Shown here: positions 1 through 8,426 of the stretch, one piece after another
How positions within the stretch are numbered: the first letter of the stretch is position 1
How the letters are laid out: the number at the start of each line of letters is the position of its first letter
Source of the DNA: Gallionella sp.
Lineage (GTDB): Bacteria; Pseudomonadota; Gammaproteobacteria; Burkholderiales; Gallionellaceae
Length of the DNA: 64,000 nt
Direction of reading: 5' to 3'
Assembly: GCA_030682375.1 (NCBI GenBank)
Contig: JAUXOL010000021.1
Coordinates: forward strand, 62,001-126,000
Notes under the pieces: model-generated
What the model was told of the DNA's origin: nothing
The model's database searches: none
The model's input: only the letters and a program-made list of their open reading frames with translations
Made by a program: the position numbers and the translations under genes

Positions 1-44
1 AGCAGTTTTACGAATCAAACCAATTAACTGAAAGGAATAGCATC

Positions 45-1991
45 ATGGGAAAAATCATCGGTATTGACCTGGGTACGACGAACTCTTGCGTGGCCATCAT
101 GGAAGGCGGCAAGACGAAGGTGATCGAGAACGCCGAAGGCACTCGCACCACTCCGTCCATCATCGCCTACATGGAAGACGGCGAAGTGCTGGTCGGCGCG
201 CCGGCCAAGCGTCAGGCGGTGACCAACCCGAAGAACACGCTGTACGGCGTGAAGCGTCTGATCGGCCGCCGCTTCGACGAGAAGATGGTGCAGAAGGACA
301 TCGACATGGTGCCTTACACCATCGTCAAGGCGAAGAACGGCGACGCATGGGTGAAGGTGCGCGACAAGGAAATCTCCGCACCCGAAATCTCGGCGCAAGT
401 GCTGGCGAAAATGAAGAAGACCGCCGAGGACTATCTGGGCGAGCCGGTCACCGAAGCGGTCATCACCGTTCCGGCTTACTTCAACGACTCGCAGCGCCAA
501 GCCACCAAGGATGCGGGCCGCATCGCCGGTCTGGACGTGAAGCGCATCATCAACGAGCCGACCGCGGCAGCGCTGGCTTTCGGTATGGACAAGCAGGAAG
601 GCGACCGCAAGATCGCGGTGTATGACTTGGGCGGCGGCACGTTCGACATCTCCATCATCGACATCGCCGAAATCGACGGCGAGCACCAGTTCGAGGTGAT
701 GTCCACCAACGGCGACACCTTCCTCGGCGGCGAAGACTTCGACATGCGCGTGATCGAATTCCTGGTGGACGAGTTCAAGAAGGAAAGCGGCGTGGACCTG
801 AAGAAGGACATGCTGGCTTTGCAGCGCCTGAAGGACGCGGCCGAGAAGGCCAAGATCGAACTGTCTTCCGCGCAGCAGACCGAAGTGAACCTGCCTTACA
901 TCACGGCAGACGCGACAGGCCCGAAACACTTGGCCGTGAAGATTACTCGTGCGAAATTGGAAAGCCTGGTCGAAGACCTGGTCGCACGCACCATCGAGCC
1001 TTGCAAGATCGCGATGAAGGACGCGGGCGTTTCCGCATCCGATATCTCCGACGTGATCCTGGTCGGCGGACAGACCCGCATGCCCATGGTGCAGGAGAAG
1101 GTCAAGGAGTTCTTCGGCAAGGAAGCTCGCCGTGACGTGAACCCGGACGAAGCCGTTGCAGTCGGCGCAGCCATCCAGGGCGGCGTGTTGCAGGGCGAAG
1201 TGAAGGACGTGCTGCTGCTGGACGTGACCCCGCTGTCTCTGGGTATCGAGACCATGGGTAGCGTGATGACCAAGCTCATCAAGAAGAACACCACCATCCC
1301 GACCAAGGCTTCTCAGGTGTTCTCCACCGCCGAAGACAACCAGAACGCGGTGACCATCCACGTTCTGCAGGGCGAGCGCGAAGTGGCATCCGGCAACAAG
1401 AGCCTGGGCCAGTTCAACCTGTCCGACATCCCGCCCGCACCGCGCGGCATGCCGCAGATCGAAGTGACCTTCGATATCGACGCGAACGGCATCCTGCACG
1501 TTTCCGCGAAGGACAAGGCGACCGGCAAGGAGAACAAGATCAAGATCCAGGCCAGCTCCGGTCTTTCCGAAGAAGAGATCAACCGCATGGTGCAGGACGC
1601 CGAGGTGCATGCCGAAGACGACCGCAAGGCACTGGAACTGGTGACCTCACGCAACCAATTGGATAGCCTGATCCACTCCACCAACAAGTCGATGAAGGAA
1701 TACGGCGAGCAACTGACCGCCGACGAGAAGTCCGCCATCGACGCCGCGTTGAAGGAAGCCGAAGAAGTCGTCAAGGGCGACGACAAGGATGCCATCGACG
1801 CCAAGACCGAAGCGCTGGCCACCGCCGCACAAAAGCTGGGCGAAAAGATGTACGCCGCCGAGCAGGCCAAGGCACAGGGCGGCGACGCCGGCTGCGGCAG
1901 CTGCGAGCCGGGCGAACAGTGCAACGACCACAAGAAGGACGAAGGCGACGTGGTCGATGCGGAGTTCACCGAAGTGAAGGACAAGAAGTAA
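45..1991 (+). CDS. dnaK: Chaperone protein DnaK (Hsp70)
   Basis: This is a full-length 648-residue Hsp70 that binds exposed hydrophobic segments of cytosolic client proteins in an ATP-driven cycle with DnaJ and GrpE. The N-terminus [17 protein letters not shown] is the Hsp70 phosphate-1 signature. [11 protein letters not shown] near residue 196 is the second Hsp70 signature, and [13 protein letters not shown] near 340 is the third. The substrate-binding beta domain follows at about 390-500, then the helical lid. The tail is unusual in carrying a short cysteine-containing segment ([11 protein letters not shown]) before the usual acidic end [10 protein letters not shown] ribosome-binding site (AAAGGAA) lies just ahead of the ATG. 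The gene starts 44 bases into the window, so grpE would be expected upstream but cannot be seen. dnaJ follows on the same strand after a hairpin repeat. Confidence 0.98.
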   Translation: MGKIIGIDLGTTNSCVAIMEGGKTKVIENAEGTRTTPSIIAYMEDGEVLVGAPAKRQAVTNPKNTLYGVKRLIGRRFDEKMVQKDIDMVPYTIVKAKNGDAWVKVRDKEISAPEISAQVLAKMKKTAEDYLGEPVTEAVITVPAYFNDSQRQATKDAGRIAGLDVKRIINEPTAAALAFGMDKQEGDRKIAVYDLGGGTFDISIIDIAEIDGEHQFEVMSTNGDTFLGGEDFDMRVIEFLVDEFKKESGVDLKKDMLALQRLKDAAEKAKIELSSAQQTEVNLPYITADATGPKHLAVKITRAKLESLVEDLVARTIEPCKIAMKDAGVSASDISDVILVGGQTRMPMVQEKVKEFFGKEARRDVNPDEAVAVGAAIQGGVLQGEVKDVLLLDVTPLSLGIETMGSVMTKLIKKNTTIPTKASQVFSTAEDNQNAVTIHVLQGEREVASGNKSLGQFNLSDIPPAPRGMPQIEVTFDIDANGILHVSAKDKATGKENKIKIQASSGLSEEEINRMVQDAEVHAEDDRKALELVTSRNQLDSLIHSTNKSMKEYGEQLTADEKSAIDAALKEAEEVVKGDDKDAIDAKTEALATAAQKLGEKMYAAEQAKAQGGDAGCGSCEPGEQCNDHKKDEGDVVDAEFTEVKDKK

Positions 1992-2064
1992 GCTTGTAGC
2001 CGGTAGCTTGTAGCTGGTAGCAACTGCGAACCAGCTACAGGCCACAAGCTACGAGCTACAAGCT
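1991..2064. repeat. GTAGC-rich inverted repeat between dnaK and dnaJ
   Basis: The 74 bases starting in the dnaK stop codon form an imperfect palindrome. The outer arms AGCTTGTAGC (1991-2000) and GCTACAAGCT (2055-2064) are exact complements. Inside them the words GTAGCTTGTAGC and GCTACGAGCTAC repeat, so the element is a small tandem plus inverted array of a GTAGCTT unit. It fills almost the whole gap and ends 4 bases before the dnaJ ATG, so the dnaJ ribosome-binding region lies inside or at the edge of the 3' arm. It could modulate dnaJ translation or be a REP-like repeat; the sequence alone does not decide. Confidence 0.8.
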
Positions 2065-2068
2065 CAAT

Positions 2069-3202
2069 ATGTCAAAAAAAGATTATTACGAAGTGCTGGG
2101 CGTCAACCGCGACGCTTCGGACGATGAGATCAAGAAGGCTTATCGCAAGCTGGCGATGAAGCACCACCCCGACCGCAATCCGGATAATCCGAAAGCGGAG
2201 GAACACTTCAAGGAAGCCAAGGAAGCCTACGAGACGCTGTCCGACGGGCAGAAGCGCGCGGCCTACGACCAGTATGGTCACGCGGCATTCGAGGCGGGCG
2301 GCATGGGCGGCGGCAGTCCGTTCGGCGCCGGTGGCGCGGCAGGCGGGTTCGATTTCTCCGACATCTTCGGCGACATCTTCGGCGGAGCTCGCGGCGGCGC
2401 GGGGCGCAGCAATGTGCATCGCGGCGCCGCCCTGCGCTACAACCTGGAGATCACGCTGGAACAGGCCGCACGCGGCACCGAGACGCAGATCCGCGTACCG
2501 ACCATGGCCGAGTGCGACACCTGCCACGGCTCCGGCGCGAAACCCGGCACCACCCCGACCACCTGCTCCACCTGTGCCGGCCACGGCCAGGTGCGCATGC
2601 AACAAGGTTTCTTCTCGATCCAGCAGACCTGCCCGCGCTGCCATGGCAGCGGCAAGCAGATCAACTCGCCTTGCGGAAGCTGCCAGGGTGCGGGGCGCAT
2701 CAAGCAGCACAAGACGCTTGCGGTGAAGATCCCGGCCGGCGTGGACAACGACGACCGCATCCGGCTCTCCGGCGAAGGCGAGCATGGCGTCAACGGCGGC
2801 CCCGCCGGCGACCTGTATGTGGTCATCCACATCAAGCCGCATGCCGTGTTCCAGCGCGACCACAACGACCTGCACTGCGAGATGCCGATCAGTTTCGCCA
2901 CCGCGGCGCTGGGCGGCGAGATCGAGATCCCCACGCTGGATGGCAAGGCTCTCATCAAGATTCCCGCAGAAACGCAAAGCGGCAGACAGTTCCGCCTGCG
3001 CGGCAAGGGCATCAAAGGCGTGCGCAGCAGTAGCCACGGCGACCTGCACTGCCACGTGATCGTGGAGACCCCGGTCAACCTGACCGAACGCCAGAAGGAA
3101 CTGCTGCGTGAGTTCGAGGCGATCAATGATGCGGACAGCGGTCACCACAACCCGCGTGCCAAGTCCTGGATGGACAAGGTCAAGGACTTCTTCGCTCAAT
3201 AA
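2069..3202 (+). CDS. dnaJ: Chaperone protein DnaJ (Hsp40)
   Basis: This 377-residue type I J-protein stimulates DnaK ATPase and delivers substrates to it. The J-domain spans about residues 1-70, with HPD visible in [13 protein letters not shown] Gly/Phe-rich segment ([13 protein letters not shown]) follows. The zinc-finger region at about 148-222 has four CxxCxGxG-like repeats: [24 protein letters not shown] and CGSCQGAG. The C-terminal substrate-binding domains end in [10 protein letters not shown]. The start is placed at the ATG at 2069, just after the hairpin repeat. The last 27 bases of the gene recur twice in the 205 bases downstream (see the repeat entry), which is not typical of dnaJ. 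Confidence 0.98.
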   Translation: MSKKDYYEVLGVNRDASDDEIKKAYRKLAMKHHPDRNPDNPKAEEHFKEAKEAYETLSDGQKRAAYDQYGHAAFEAGGMGGGSPFGAGGAAGGFDFSDIFGDIFGGARGGAGRSNVHRGAALRYNLEITLEQAARGTETQIRVPTMAECDTCHGSGAKPGTTPTTCSTCAGHGQVRMQQGFFSIQQTCPRCHGSGKQINSPCGSCQGAGRIKQHKTLAVKIPAGVDNDDRIRLSGEGEHGVNGGPAGDLYVVIHIKPHAVFQRDHNDLHCEMPISFATAALGGEIEIPTLDGKALIKIPAETQSGRQFRLRGKGIKGVRSSSHGDLHCHVIVETPVNLTERQKELLREFEAINDADSGHHNPRAKSWMDKVKDFFAQ

Positions 3203-3425
3203 TCGAGTTCCTTGACCTTGCGGTGAAGACTAACTTGCGCAGCAAGTTAAGGGCGCAAGCCCGGTCCTAGCCATAAGGTGAAAGACTTTTTCGCACAGTA
3301 GTGCGAAAAATCTTTCACCTTACGGTGGAGGCTAACCTGCTTGCAGGTTAAGCAGCTCAACGGGCTGCGGCCGGAACCACAAGGTCAAGGACTTCTTCGC
3401 TCAATAAGCCGAGAAATCACCTTGT
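3174..3425. repeat. Array of three dnaJ 3'-end copies with paired hairpins
   Basis: The dnaJ terminal 27 bases (3176-3202, encoding KVKDFFAQ and a stop) recur at 3275-3301 and 3381-3407. The third copy is identical over 29 bases (3174-3202 against 3379-3407). The middle copy differs at six positions, all silent, including TAA to TAG. Each copy is the left arm of a hairpin. Copy 1 AAGGTCAAGGA pairs with TCCTTGACCTT (3209-3219). Copy 2 lies in a 55-base near-perfect palindrome (3271-3325) where AAGGTGAAAGA pairs with TCTTTCACCTT. Copy 3 has a decayed partner (ACCTTGT at 3419-3425). The intervening cores are related: each has GGTGRAGRCTAAC followed by a short hairpin (AACTTGC/GCAAGTT, then AACCTGC/GCAGGTT). 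No gene was found in this gap. Confidence 0.85.
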
Positions 3426-3450
3426 AGCGCAAGCCAACGCAACAGCAATT

Positions 3451-3489
3451 AAAAAGACCAGTTCCGCCTTCGGCCGAGCTGGTCTTTTT
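3451..3489. terminator. Bidirectional intrinsic terminator
   Basis: The arms AAAAAGACCAG (3451-3461) and CTGGTCTTTTT (3479-3489) are exact complements and enclose a GC-rich inner stem closed by TTCGG. A T-run follows in both orientations. It separates the convergent dnaKJ unit and the RND efflux operon and could terminate both. Confidence 0.9.
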
Positions 3490-3538
3490 CTTCTACAACT
3501 TACCCGACTATCCCAACTCCACCCCGAGGGCGGTTGCC

Positions 3539-6500
3539 TCACGCCTCCTTCACCCGATACCACGCTGCATACAGCGCAGGCAGAAACAAACAGGTCAGCA
3601 GCGTCGCGACGACCAAACCGCCCATGATGGACACGGCCATCGGCCCCCAGAACACCTGGCGGGTCAGCGGGATCATCGCGAGTATCGCGGCGGCGGCGGT
3701 CAGCGTGATCGGGCGGAATCGGCGCACGGTGGAGCCGACAATGGCCTCCCACTGGGTCTTTCCCGCCTCCTCGTCCTGTCGGATCTGGTCCACCAGGATC
3801 ACCGAGTTGCGCATGATCATCCCCGCCAGCGCGATGAAGCCCAGGTTGGCGACGAAGCCGAACGGCACCTGAAACACCAGCAGCGCGAGTGCCACGCCGA
3901 TCAGGCCTAGCGGCGCGGTCAGCAGCACCATCACCGTGCGGCTGATGCTCTGCAACTGCATCATCAGCAGCGTGATCACGCCGACCAGCATCAGCGGCAT
4001 CACCGCCTTGATCGCGTTCTCGCCCTTCGCGGATTCCTCCACGCTGCCGCCCATCTCGATGCGGTAGCCGGTCGGCAATTTAGCGCGCAACTCGTCGAAC
4101 TGCTTGTCGAGTTCGACCGACACCGTCGCCGGTTGCACCTTGTCCGCCATGTCGGCGCGCACGGTCATCGTCGGCAGGCGGTTGCGCCGCCAGATGATGC
4201 CCTCCTCCTGCACCGGCACGAGCTTTGCGACCTGCGCCAGCGGCACATGGCGACCGCCCGCGAGCGGGATGTCGAGGTCGGGCAGCCGGTCCAGCGAGCG
4301 CGTCTCATCGTTCGCGCCGCCCCGCCACACCACGTCGATCAACTGATCGCCCTCGCGATACTGTGTCAGCGCGACGCCGTTCAGCCAGCCCTGCAGCGCC
4401 TGCGCGACTTCCTGACTGGAGGTGCCGAGACGGCGCGCCTTGTCCTGATCGACCTCGACGCGCACGCTCTTGATCTTCTCGTTCCAGTTGAAGTTGACGT
4501 TTTGCAGATGCGCGTTGGCGCGCATCGCCGCGGCGACCTGTTCGGAAATCTCGCGTATCTGCGCGACATCCTCGCCCATCACGCGAAACTGCACCGGATA
4601 GCCTATAGGCGGGCCGTTTTCGAGGCGCACCACGCGCACACGCAAGTGCGAATAGTCGTCGGCGGCGAAGCGCTGCTCCAGTTTGCTTTTCAGTTCTTCG
4701 CGCGCCTGCAGGTCTTTGGTCACGATGACGAACTGGCCGAAGTTGTCGGCGAACAGTTGCTGGTCCAGCGACAGGAAGAAGCGCGGCGCGCCGTTGCCGA
4801 CATAGGACGAGTAGTAGTCCACCGCCTTGTCTTCCTTGAGCATCTGCTCGATGCGTTCGACCTCGTGCCCTGTTGCCTTGAGCGAGGCGCCTTGCGGCAG
4901 CCACAGATCCACCATCAGCTCCAGCCGGCTCGCAGAGGGGAAGAACTGCTTCTGCACGAACTTGCCGAATGCGGCCATCGACAGAATAAAGATCAGCACC
5001 GTCGCGATGATCACCTTCCAGCGGTTGCGCAGACACCACTCCACCAGCGCGCGAAAACGGCGATAGAACGGCGTGTCGTAGATGTCCTCGCCGTGGCGCT
5101 GCGCCTTGGCGATCAGCTTCTTCGGGTCGAGCAGCTTGTAGCCGAGATAGGGCGTGAACACCACCGCGACGACCCACGAGGTCAGCAGCGCGATGGTCAC
5201 GACCTGGAAGATCGAGATCGTGTATTCGCTCGCGGCGGACTTGGAGAAACCCACCGGCGTGAAAGCGGCGGCGGTGATCAGCGTGCCGGTCAGCATAGGG
5301 AACGCGGTCGAGGTGTAGGCGAACGTCGCCGCCTTGAAGCGGTCCCAGCCCTGCTCCATCTTCACCACCATCATCTCCACCGCGATGATCGCGTCGTCCA
5401 CCAGCAGGCCGAGCGCGATCACCAGCGCGCCCAGCGAGATGCGCTGCAGGTCGATGCCGAACACCTTCATCATGAAGAAAGTGATCGCCAGCACCAGCGG
5501 GATAGACAGTGCGACCACCGTGCCGGTGCGCCAGCCCAGGCTGAGGAAGGTCACCGCCAGCACGATCAATATCGCCTCGAGCAGCGAGTTCTCGAACAAA
5601 CTGATCGAGCCCTTGACGACCTCAGGCTGGTTCGCGACCACATGCAGTTCGACGCCGACCGGCAGCTCGTCCGAGATGCGCTTCATCGTTCGCTTCAGGT
5701 TCTCGCCCAGGTCGATCACGTTGCCGCCCCGGGTCATCACCACGCCGAGACCGATCGCGGGTTTGCCCGCGACGCGCATCTGCGGCGCGGGCGGATCGAC
5801 CAGCCCGCGACTGACTTTGGCGATGTCGCCCAGACGCAGATGCTGTCCGTTGACCAGCAGGTCGGTGTCGCGCACCCGGGCTACGCTATCGAACGCACCG
5901 CTGACGTTCAGCCGGATGCGCTCGCTGTCGGTCTCGATGAAACCGGAGGGACTCACCGCATTCTGCTTCTGCAATGCCTCCGAGACCTGCTGCACGGTGA
6001 CGCCGAGGCTGGCCAAGCGGTTCGGCGATACGTCGAGGAATATCTTCTCGGGCTGCACGCCTATCAGTTCGACGCGCTTCACGTCCGGCACGCCGCGCAG
6101 TTCGAGCGCGATGCGGTCGGCATGGCGACGCAACGCAGCGAGGTCGAAGCCGTCACCGGTCAGCGCGAACACATTGATCTGCACGTCGCCGAACTCGTCG
6201 TTGGGGAACGGCCCCTGCACGCCTTGCGGCAGCGTGTGGCGTATGTCGTCCAGCTTCTTGCGCACCTGCCGCCAGGCCTCCGGCACCTCGGCCTTGGGCG
6301 TGTAGTCCTTCAGGATCACGAACACCAGCGACTCGCCCGGCTTGGAAGCGGACTGAACGATGTCCACCCATGCCGTCTCCTGCAGCTTTTTCTCGATGCG
6401 CTCGGTCAGCTCGCGCTCGACCTCCGGCGCGGCAGCGCCCGGCCACAGCGTGCGCACCACCATCACCTTGAACGTGAAGTCCGGGTCCTCGGCCCGCCCG

Positions 6501-6607
6501 AGCTTGAAGTAGGAGATCGCGCCCGCGGCCATCAGCACGATGATCAGGTACACCACCATCTGCTGATGGTTCAGCGCCCAGGCCGAGAGGTTGGGGAAGC
6601 GTTTCAT
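3539..6607 (-). CDS. RND-family efflux pump inner-membrane subunit
   Basis: This 1022-residue protein belongs to the AcrB/HAE resistance-nodulation-division family, proton-driven trimers that expel drugs, solvents or metabolites from the inner membrane and periplasm. It has the two-fold design: a first transmembrane helix (MVVYLIIVLMAAGAISYF), a periplasmic loop, a helix bundle starting near residue 340, a second loop and a final bundle ending near the C-terminus. GLLVDDAIIAVEMM in helix 4 holds the paired aspartates of the proton relay. The length is normal for the family. The start codon overlaps the stop of the upstream adaptor gene (ATGA), so the two are translationally coupled. No outer-membrane channel gene is adjacent, so a separately encoded TolC-type protein is expected. 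The substrate cannot be inferred. Confidence 0.93.
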   Translation of the reverse strand: MKRFPNLSAWALNHQQMVVYLIIVLMAAGAISYFKLGRAEDPDFTFKVMVVRTLWPGAAAPEVERELTERIEKKLQETAWVDIVQSASKPGESLVFVILKDYTPKAEVPEAWRQVRKKLDDIRHTLPQGVQGPFPNDEFGDVQINVFALTGDGFDLAALRRHADRIALELRGVPDVKRVELIGVQPEKIFLDVSPNRLASLGVTVQQVSEALQKQNAVSPSGFIETDSERIRLNVSGAFDSVARVRDTDLLVNGQHLRLGDIAKVSRGLVDPPAPQMRVAGKPAIGLGVVMTRGGNVIDLGENLKRTMKRISDELPVGVELHVVANQPEVVKGSISLFENSLLEAILIVLAVTFLSLGWRTGTVVALSIPLVLAITFFMMKVFGIDLQRISLGALVIALGLLVDDAIIAVEMMVVKMEQGWDRFKAATFAYTSTAFPMLTGTLITAAAFTPVGFSKSAASEYTISIFQVVTIALLTSWVVAVVFTPYLGYKLLDPKKLIAKAQRHGEDIYDTPFYRRFRALVEWCLRNRWKVIIATVLIFILSMAAFGKFVQKQFFPSASRLELMVDLWLPQGASLKATGHEVERIEQMLKEDKAVDYYSSYVGNGAPRFFLSLDQQLFADNFGQFVIVTKDLQAREELKSKLEQRFAADDYSHLRVRVVRLENGPPIGYPVQFRVMGEDVAQIREISEQVAAAMRANAHLQNVNFNWNEKIKSVRVEVDQDKARRLGTSSQEVAQALQGWLNGVALTQYREGDQLIDVVWRGGANDETRSLDRLPDLDIPLAGGRHVPLAQVAKLVPVQEEGIIWRRNRLPTMTVRADMADKVQPATVSVELDKQFDELRAKLPTGYRIEMGGSVEESAKGENAIKAVMPLMLVGVITLLMMQLQSISRTVMVLLTAPLGLIGVALALLVFQVPFGFVANLGFIALAGMIMRNSVILVDQIRQDEEAGKTQWEAIVGSTVRRFRPITLTAAAAILAMIPLTRQVFWGPMAVSIMGGLVVATLLTCLFLPALYAAWYRVKEA

Positions 6608-7647
6608 TTCGCGCCTTCGACGATGCGTATCTTCTCACCGGATGCCAGTTTGTGCACACCGGCGGCGACGATGCGCTCGCCCGCGGCGAGCCCATCCGCG
6701 ATCAGCGCGCCGTCGTCGCGATACGCCGCGACCTTGACGTTGCGCAGGCCGACGCTGCGATCCGCCGCGACGACCCACACCGCCGACTGGTCGCCCTGCT
6801 GGAAGATCGCCGACAACGGCACGAGATAGCTGCTCTGCTCCGACCCCGCCGAAGAGCTAACCAGCGTAACCCGCGCGGTCATACCCAGCACCAGCCGAGC
6901 ATCGGCCTGCTCCAGCGCGATACGCGCCGGATAGGTGCGGCTGACCGGATCGGCCGCAGGCGCGAGTTCGCGCAATCGTCCCTTGTAAACAGCCGCCTCG
7001 CCCTCGCCCGCCCACAACGTGACCTCCGCTGGCGCGCCGACTTTCAATCCGGCTAGTTGCGATTCCGGTATCGATATCGCGACTTCGCGCTCACCGTCGT
7101 AAGCGACGCGCAGCACCGGTTGCCCTGCGGAAACGACCTGTCCGGTCTCCGCCAGCGTCGCCGCAACCACGCCGTTGCGATCGGCGCGCAACGTGGTGTA
7201 GGCACTCTGGTTACGCGTCAGCCCGGCCTGCGCGGCGGCGGACTTCAGCGCGGCTTCTTTCGCATCCAGCGAGGCCAGGCTGACGAAGCCCTTGGCATGC
7301 AGCTCGCGATAGCGCCGCGCGTCGGCCTCGGCCACCCGGTATTGCGCCTCCGCCGCACCCGCCTGCAACGCGGCATCGGACACATCCAGCCGCGCCAGCG
7401 GCTGCCCGGCCTTCACCGCCGCACCCGCATCCACCAGCCGCTCGACGATCTTGCCGCCCAGTCGAAAGCCCAGCTGCGCCTCCTGCCGCGCGCGTATCTC
7501 GCCGCTGTAGACGTTGGCGTTTTCGCCAGCCTGTGCGCCGACGACATGGGTCAAAGCGGGACGCTCGACCTTCGCGGGCGGCGCCTCCTGCTTGCCGCAG
7601 GCGGCGAGTGCGGCGACGACCGACAAGAGCAGTAATGTGCGTTTCAT
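6604..7647 (-). CDS. RND efflux periplasmic adaptor (membrane fusion) lipoprotein
   Basis: This 347-residue membrane fusion protein would bridge the RND pump to an outer-membrane channel. The start MKRTLLLLSVVAALAACGK gives a lipoprotein signal with lipobox LAAC, so the mature protein is probably lipid-anchored in the inner membrane. A lipoyl-type half-motif (EIRARQEAQLGFRLGGKIVE) is followed by an alpha-hairpin (about 90-150), the second lipoyl half and a beta-barrel. An in-frame ATG-less extension upstream is rejected because it is low-quality sequence and overlaps the repressor gene by over 300 bases. The ATG at 7647 overlaps the repressor stop codon as ATGA, and its own stop overlaps the pump start in the same way. 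Confidence 0.92.
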   Translation of the reverse strand: MKRTLLLLSVVAALAACGKQEAPPAKVERPALTHVVGAQAGENANVYSGEIRARQEAQLGFRLGGKIVERLVDAGAAVKAGQPLARLDVSDAALQAGAAEAQYRVAEADARRYRELHAKGFVSLASLDAKEAALKSAAAQAGLTRNQSAYTTLRADRNGVVAATLAETGQVVSAGQPVLRVAYDGEREVAISIPESQLAGLKVGAPAEVTLWAGEGEAAVYKGRLRELAPAADPVSRTYPARIALEQADARLVLGMTARVTLVSSSAGSEQSSYLVPLSAIFQQGDQSAVWVVAADRSVGLRNVKVAAYRDDGALIADGLAAGERIVAAGVHKLASGEKIRIVEGAK

Positions 7648-8276
7648 TTGTTTTCCAGTCCGTTCAACAACAAATCGAGATGGGTGCGCAGATAAGTTTC
7701 CGGGTCCTGCTTGCCGCAGCCGCAGGGCGCCAGCGAATGGCGCCAGATGGCCAGCATCAGCATGGGCGCGAAGATCACGTCGATGGCCGATTCGATGTCC
7801 AGGTCGCGGAATTCGCCCGTGGCGATGCCGCGCTCCAGCGTCTGGCGCAACAGGTTGCGTCCGCGCACGATGACATGCTCGTAGTAATACTGCGCGACGT
7901 CGGGGAAGTTGCCCGCTTCGGAGATCATCAGCTTGACGATGCCACCCAGCCGCGTCGCGCCGATCAGCTCCCACCATCGCAGCAACAGCCCTTGCAGCAG
8001 CGAACGCGCATCGCCGTCGTGCTGCGCCAGCATCGCCTCGCCCTGCGCCATCACCGGCAGGATGCCCTGCTCGATCACCGCCTTGAACAGCGTCTCCTTG
8101 CTGCCGAAGTACAGATACAGCGTGCCCTTGGACACGCCCGCCTGCGCGGCGACATCCTCCAGCCGGGTCGCGGCGAAACCGCGCTCGACGAAATGATCCA
8201 GCGCCGCCGCGAGCAACTCGGCGGGACGCGCCTCTTTGCGGCGCTGACGTACGGGGGCTTCCTGGGGATGATTCAT
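7644..8276 (-). CDS. TetR/AcrR-family transcriptional repressor
   Basis: This 210-residue TetR-family protein has the N-terminal helix-turn-helix AAQAGVSKGTLYLYFGSKETLF, the family's DNA-recognition core, and a variable ligand-binding C-terminal domain. ATG at 8276 is chosen as the start. A longer frame to 8357 would translate through the palindromic operator at 8286-8309 and has no clear ribosome-binding site. The gene is first in an overlapping tetR-adaptor-pump operon, and the operator lies 10 bases ahead of the ATG. Autorepression and ligand-induced release of the efflux operon is the simplest model (inference). The ligand is not predictable. Confidence 0.9.
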   Translation of the reverse strand: MNHPQEAPVRQRRKEARPAELLAAALDHFVERGFAATRLEDVAAQAGVSKGTLYLYFGSKETLFKAVIEQGILPVMAQGEAMLAQHDGDARSLLQGLLLRWWELIGATRLGGIVKLMISEAGNFPDVAQYYYEHVIVRGRNLLRQTLERGIATGEFRDLDIESAIDVIFAPMLMLAIWRHSLAPCGCGKQDPETYLRTHLDLLLNGLENK

Positions 8277-8285
8277 CGAAAAACC

Positions 8286-8309
8286 ATTACTGACTGACCA
8301 GTCAGTAAT
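8286..8309. promoter_or_regulatory. Palindromic TetR-type operator
   Basis: ATTACTGACT (8286-8295) and AGTCAGTAAT (8300-8309) are exact complements around a 4-base centre GACC. The TGACTGAC/GTCAGT pattern is typical of operators of AcrR-like repressors that control RND pumps. Its place directly upstream of the repressor start supports autoregulation. Confidence 0.85.
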
Positions 8310-8371
8310 GTAGGTCGTACGGCAACGCCTGTCAATGCCGCCATCCTGTACCCCCATTTACAGCAGAAACG

Positions 8372-8402
8372 AAAAGACCTGCCCAACAACGGCAGGTCTT
8401 TT
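8372..8402 (-). terminator. Intrinsic terminator of the type I secretion operon
   Basis: AAAAGACCTGCC (8372-8383) pairs exactly with GGCAGGTCTTTT (8391-8402) across a 7-base loop. On the minus strand the hairpin ends in a T-run and lies 25 bases past the stop of the HlyD-like gene. It could also act on the plus strand, but no plus-strand gene precedes it. Confidence 0.85.
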
Positions 8403-8426
8403 CTCTGGTCGACGCCGGTGCAACTC

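Noticed and set aside
24-1610. Long minus-strand open frame opposite dnaK (528 residues)
   Set aside because: It is the exact antisense of a clear dnaK, with no motifs and biased composition; long antisense frames are expected in GC-rich genes.
4133-6829. 898-residue plus-strand frame opposite the RND pump
   Set aside because: Composition is His/Arg/Gln-rich, and no domain is visible; the pump on the other strand has all family motifs.
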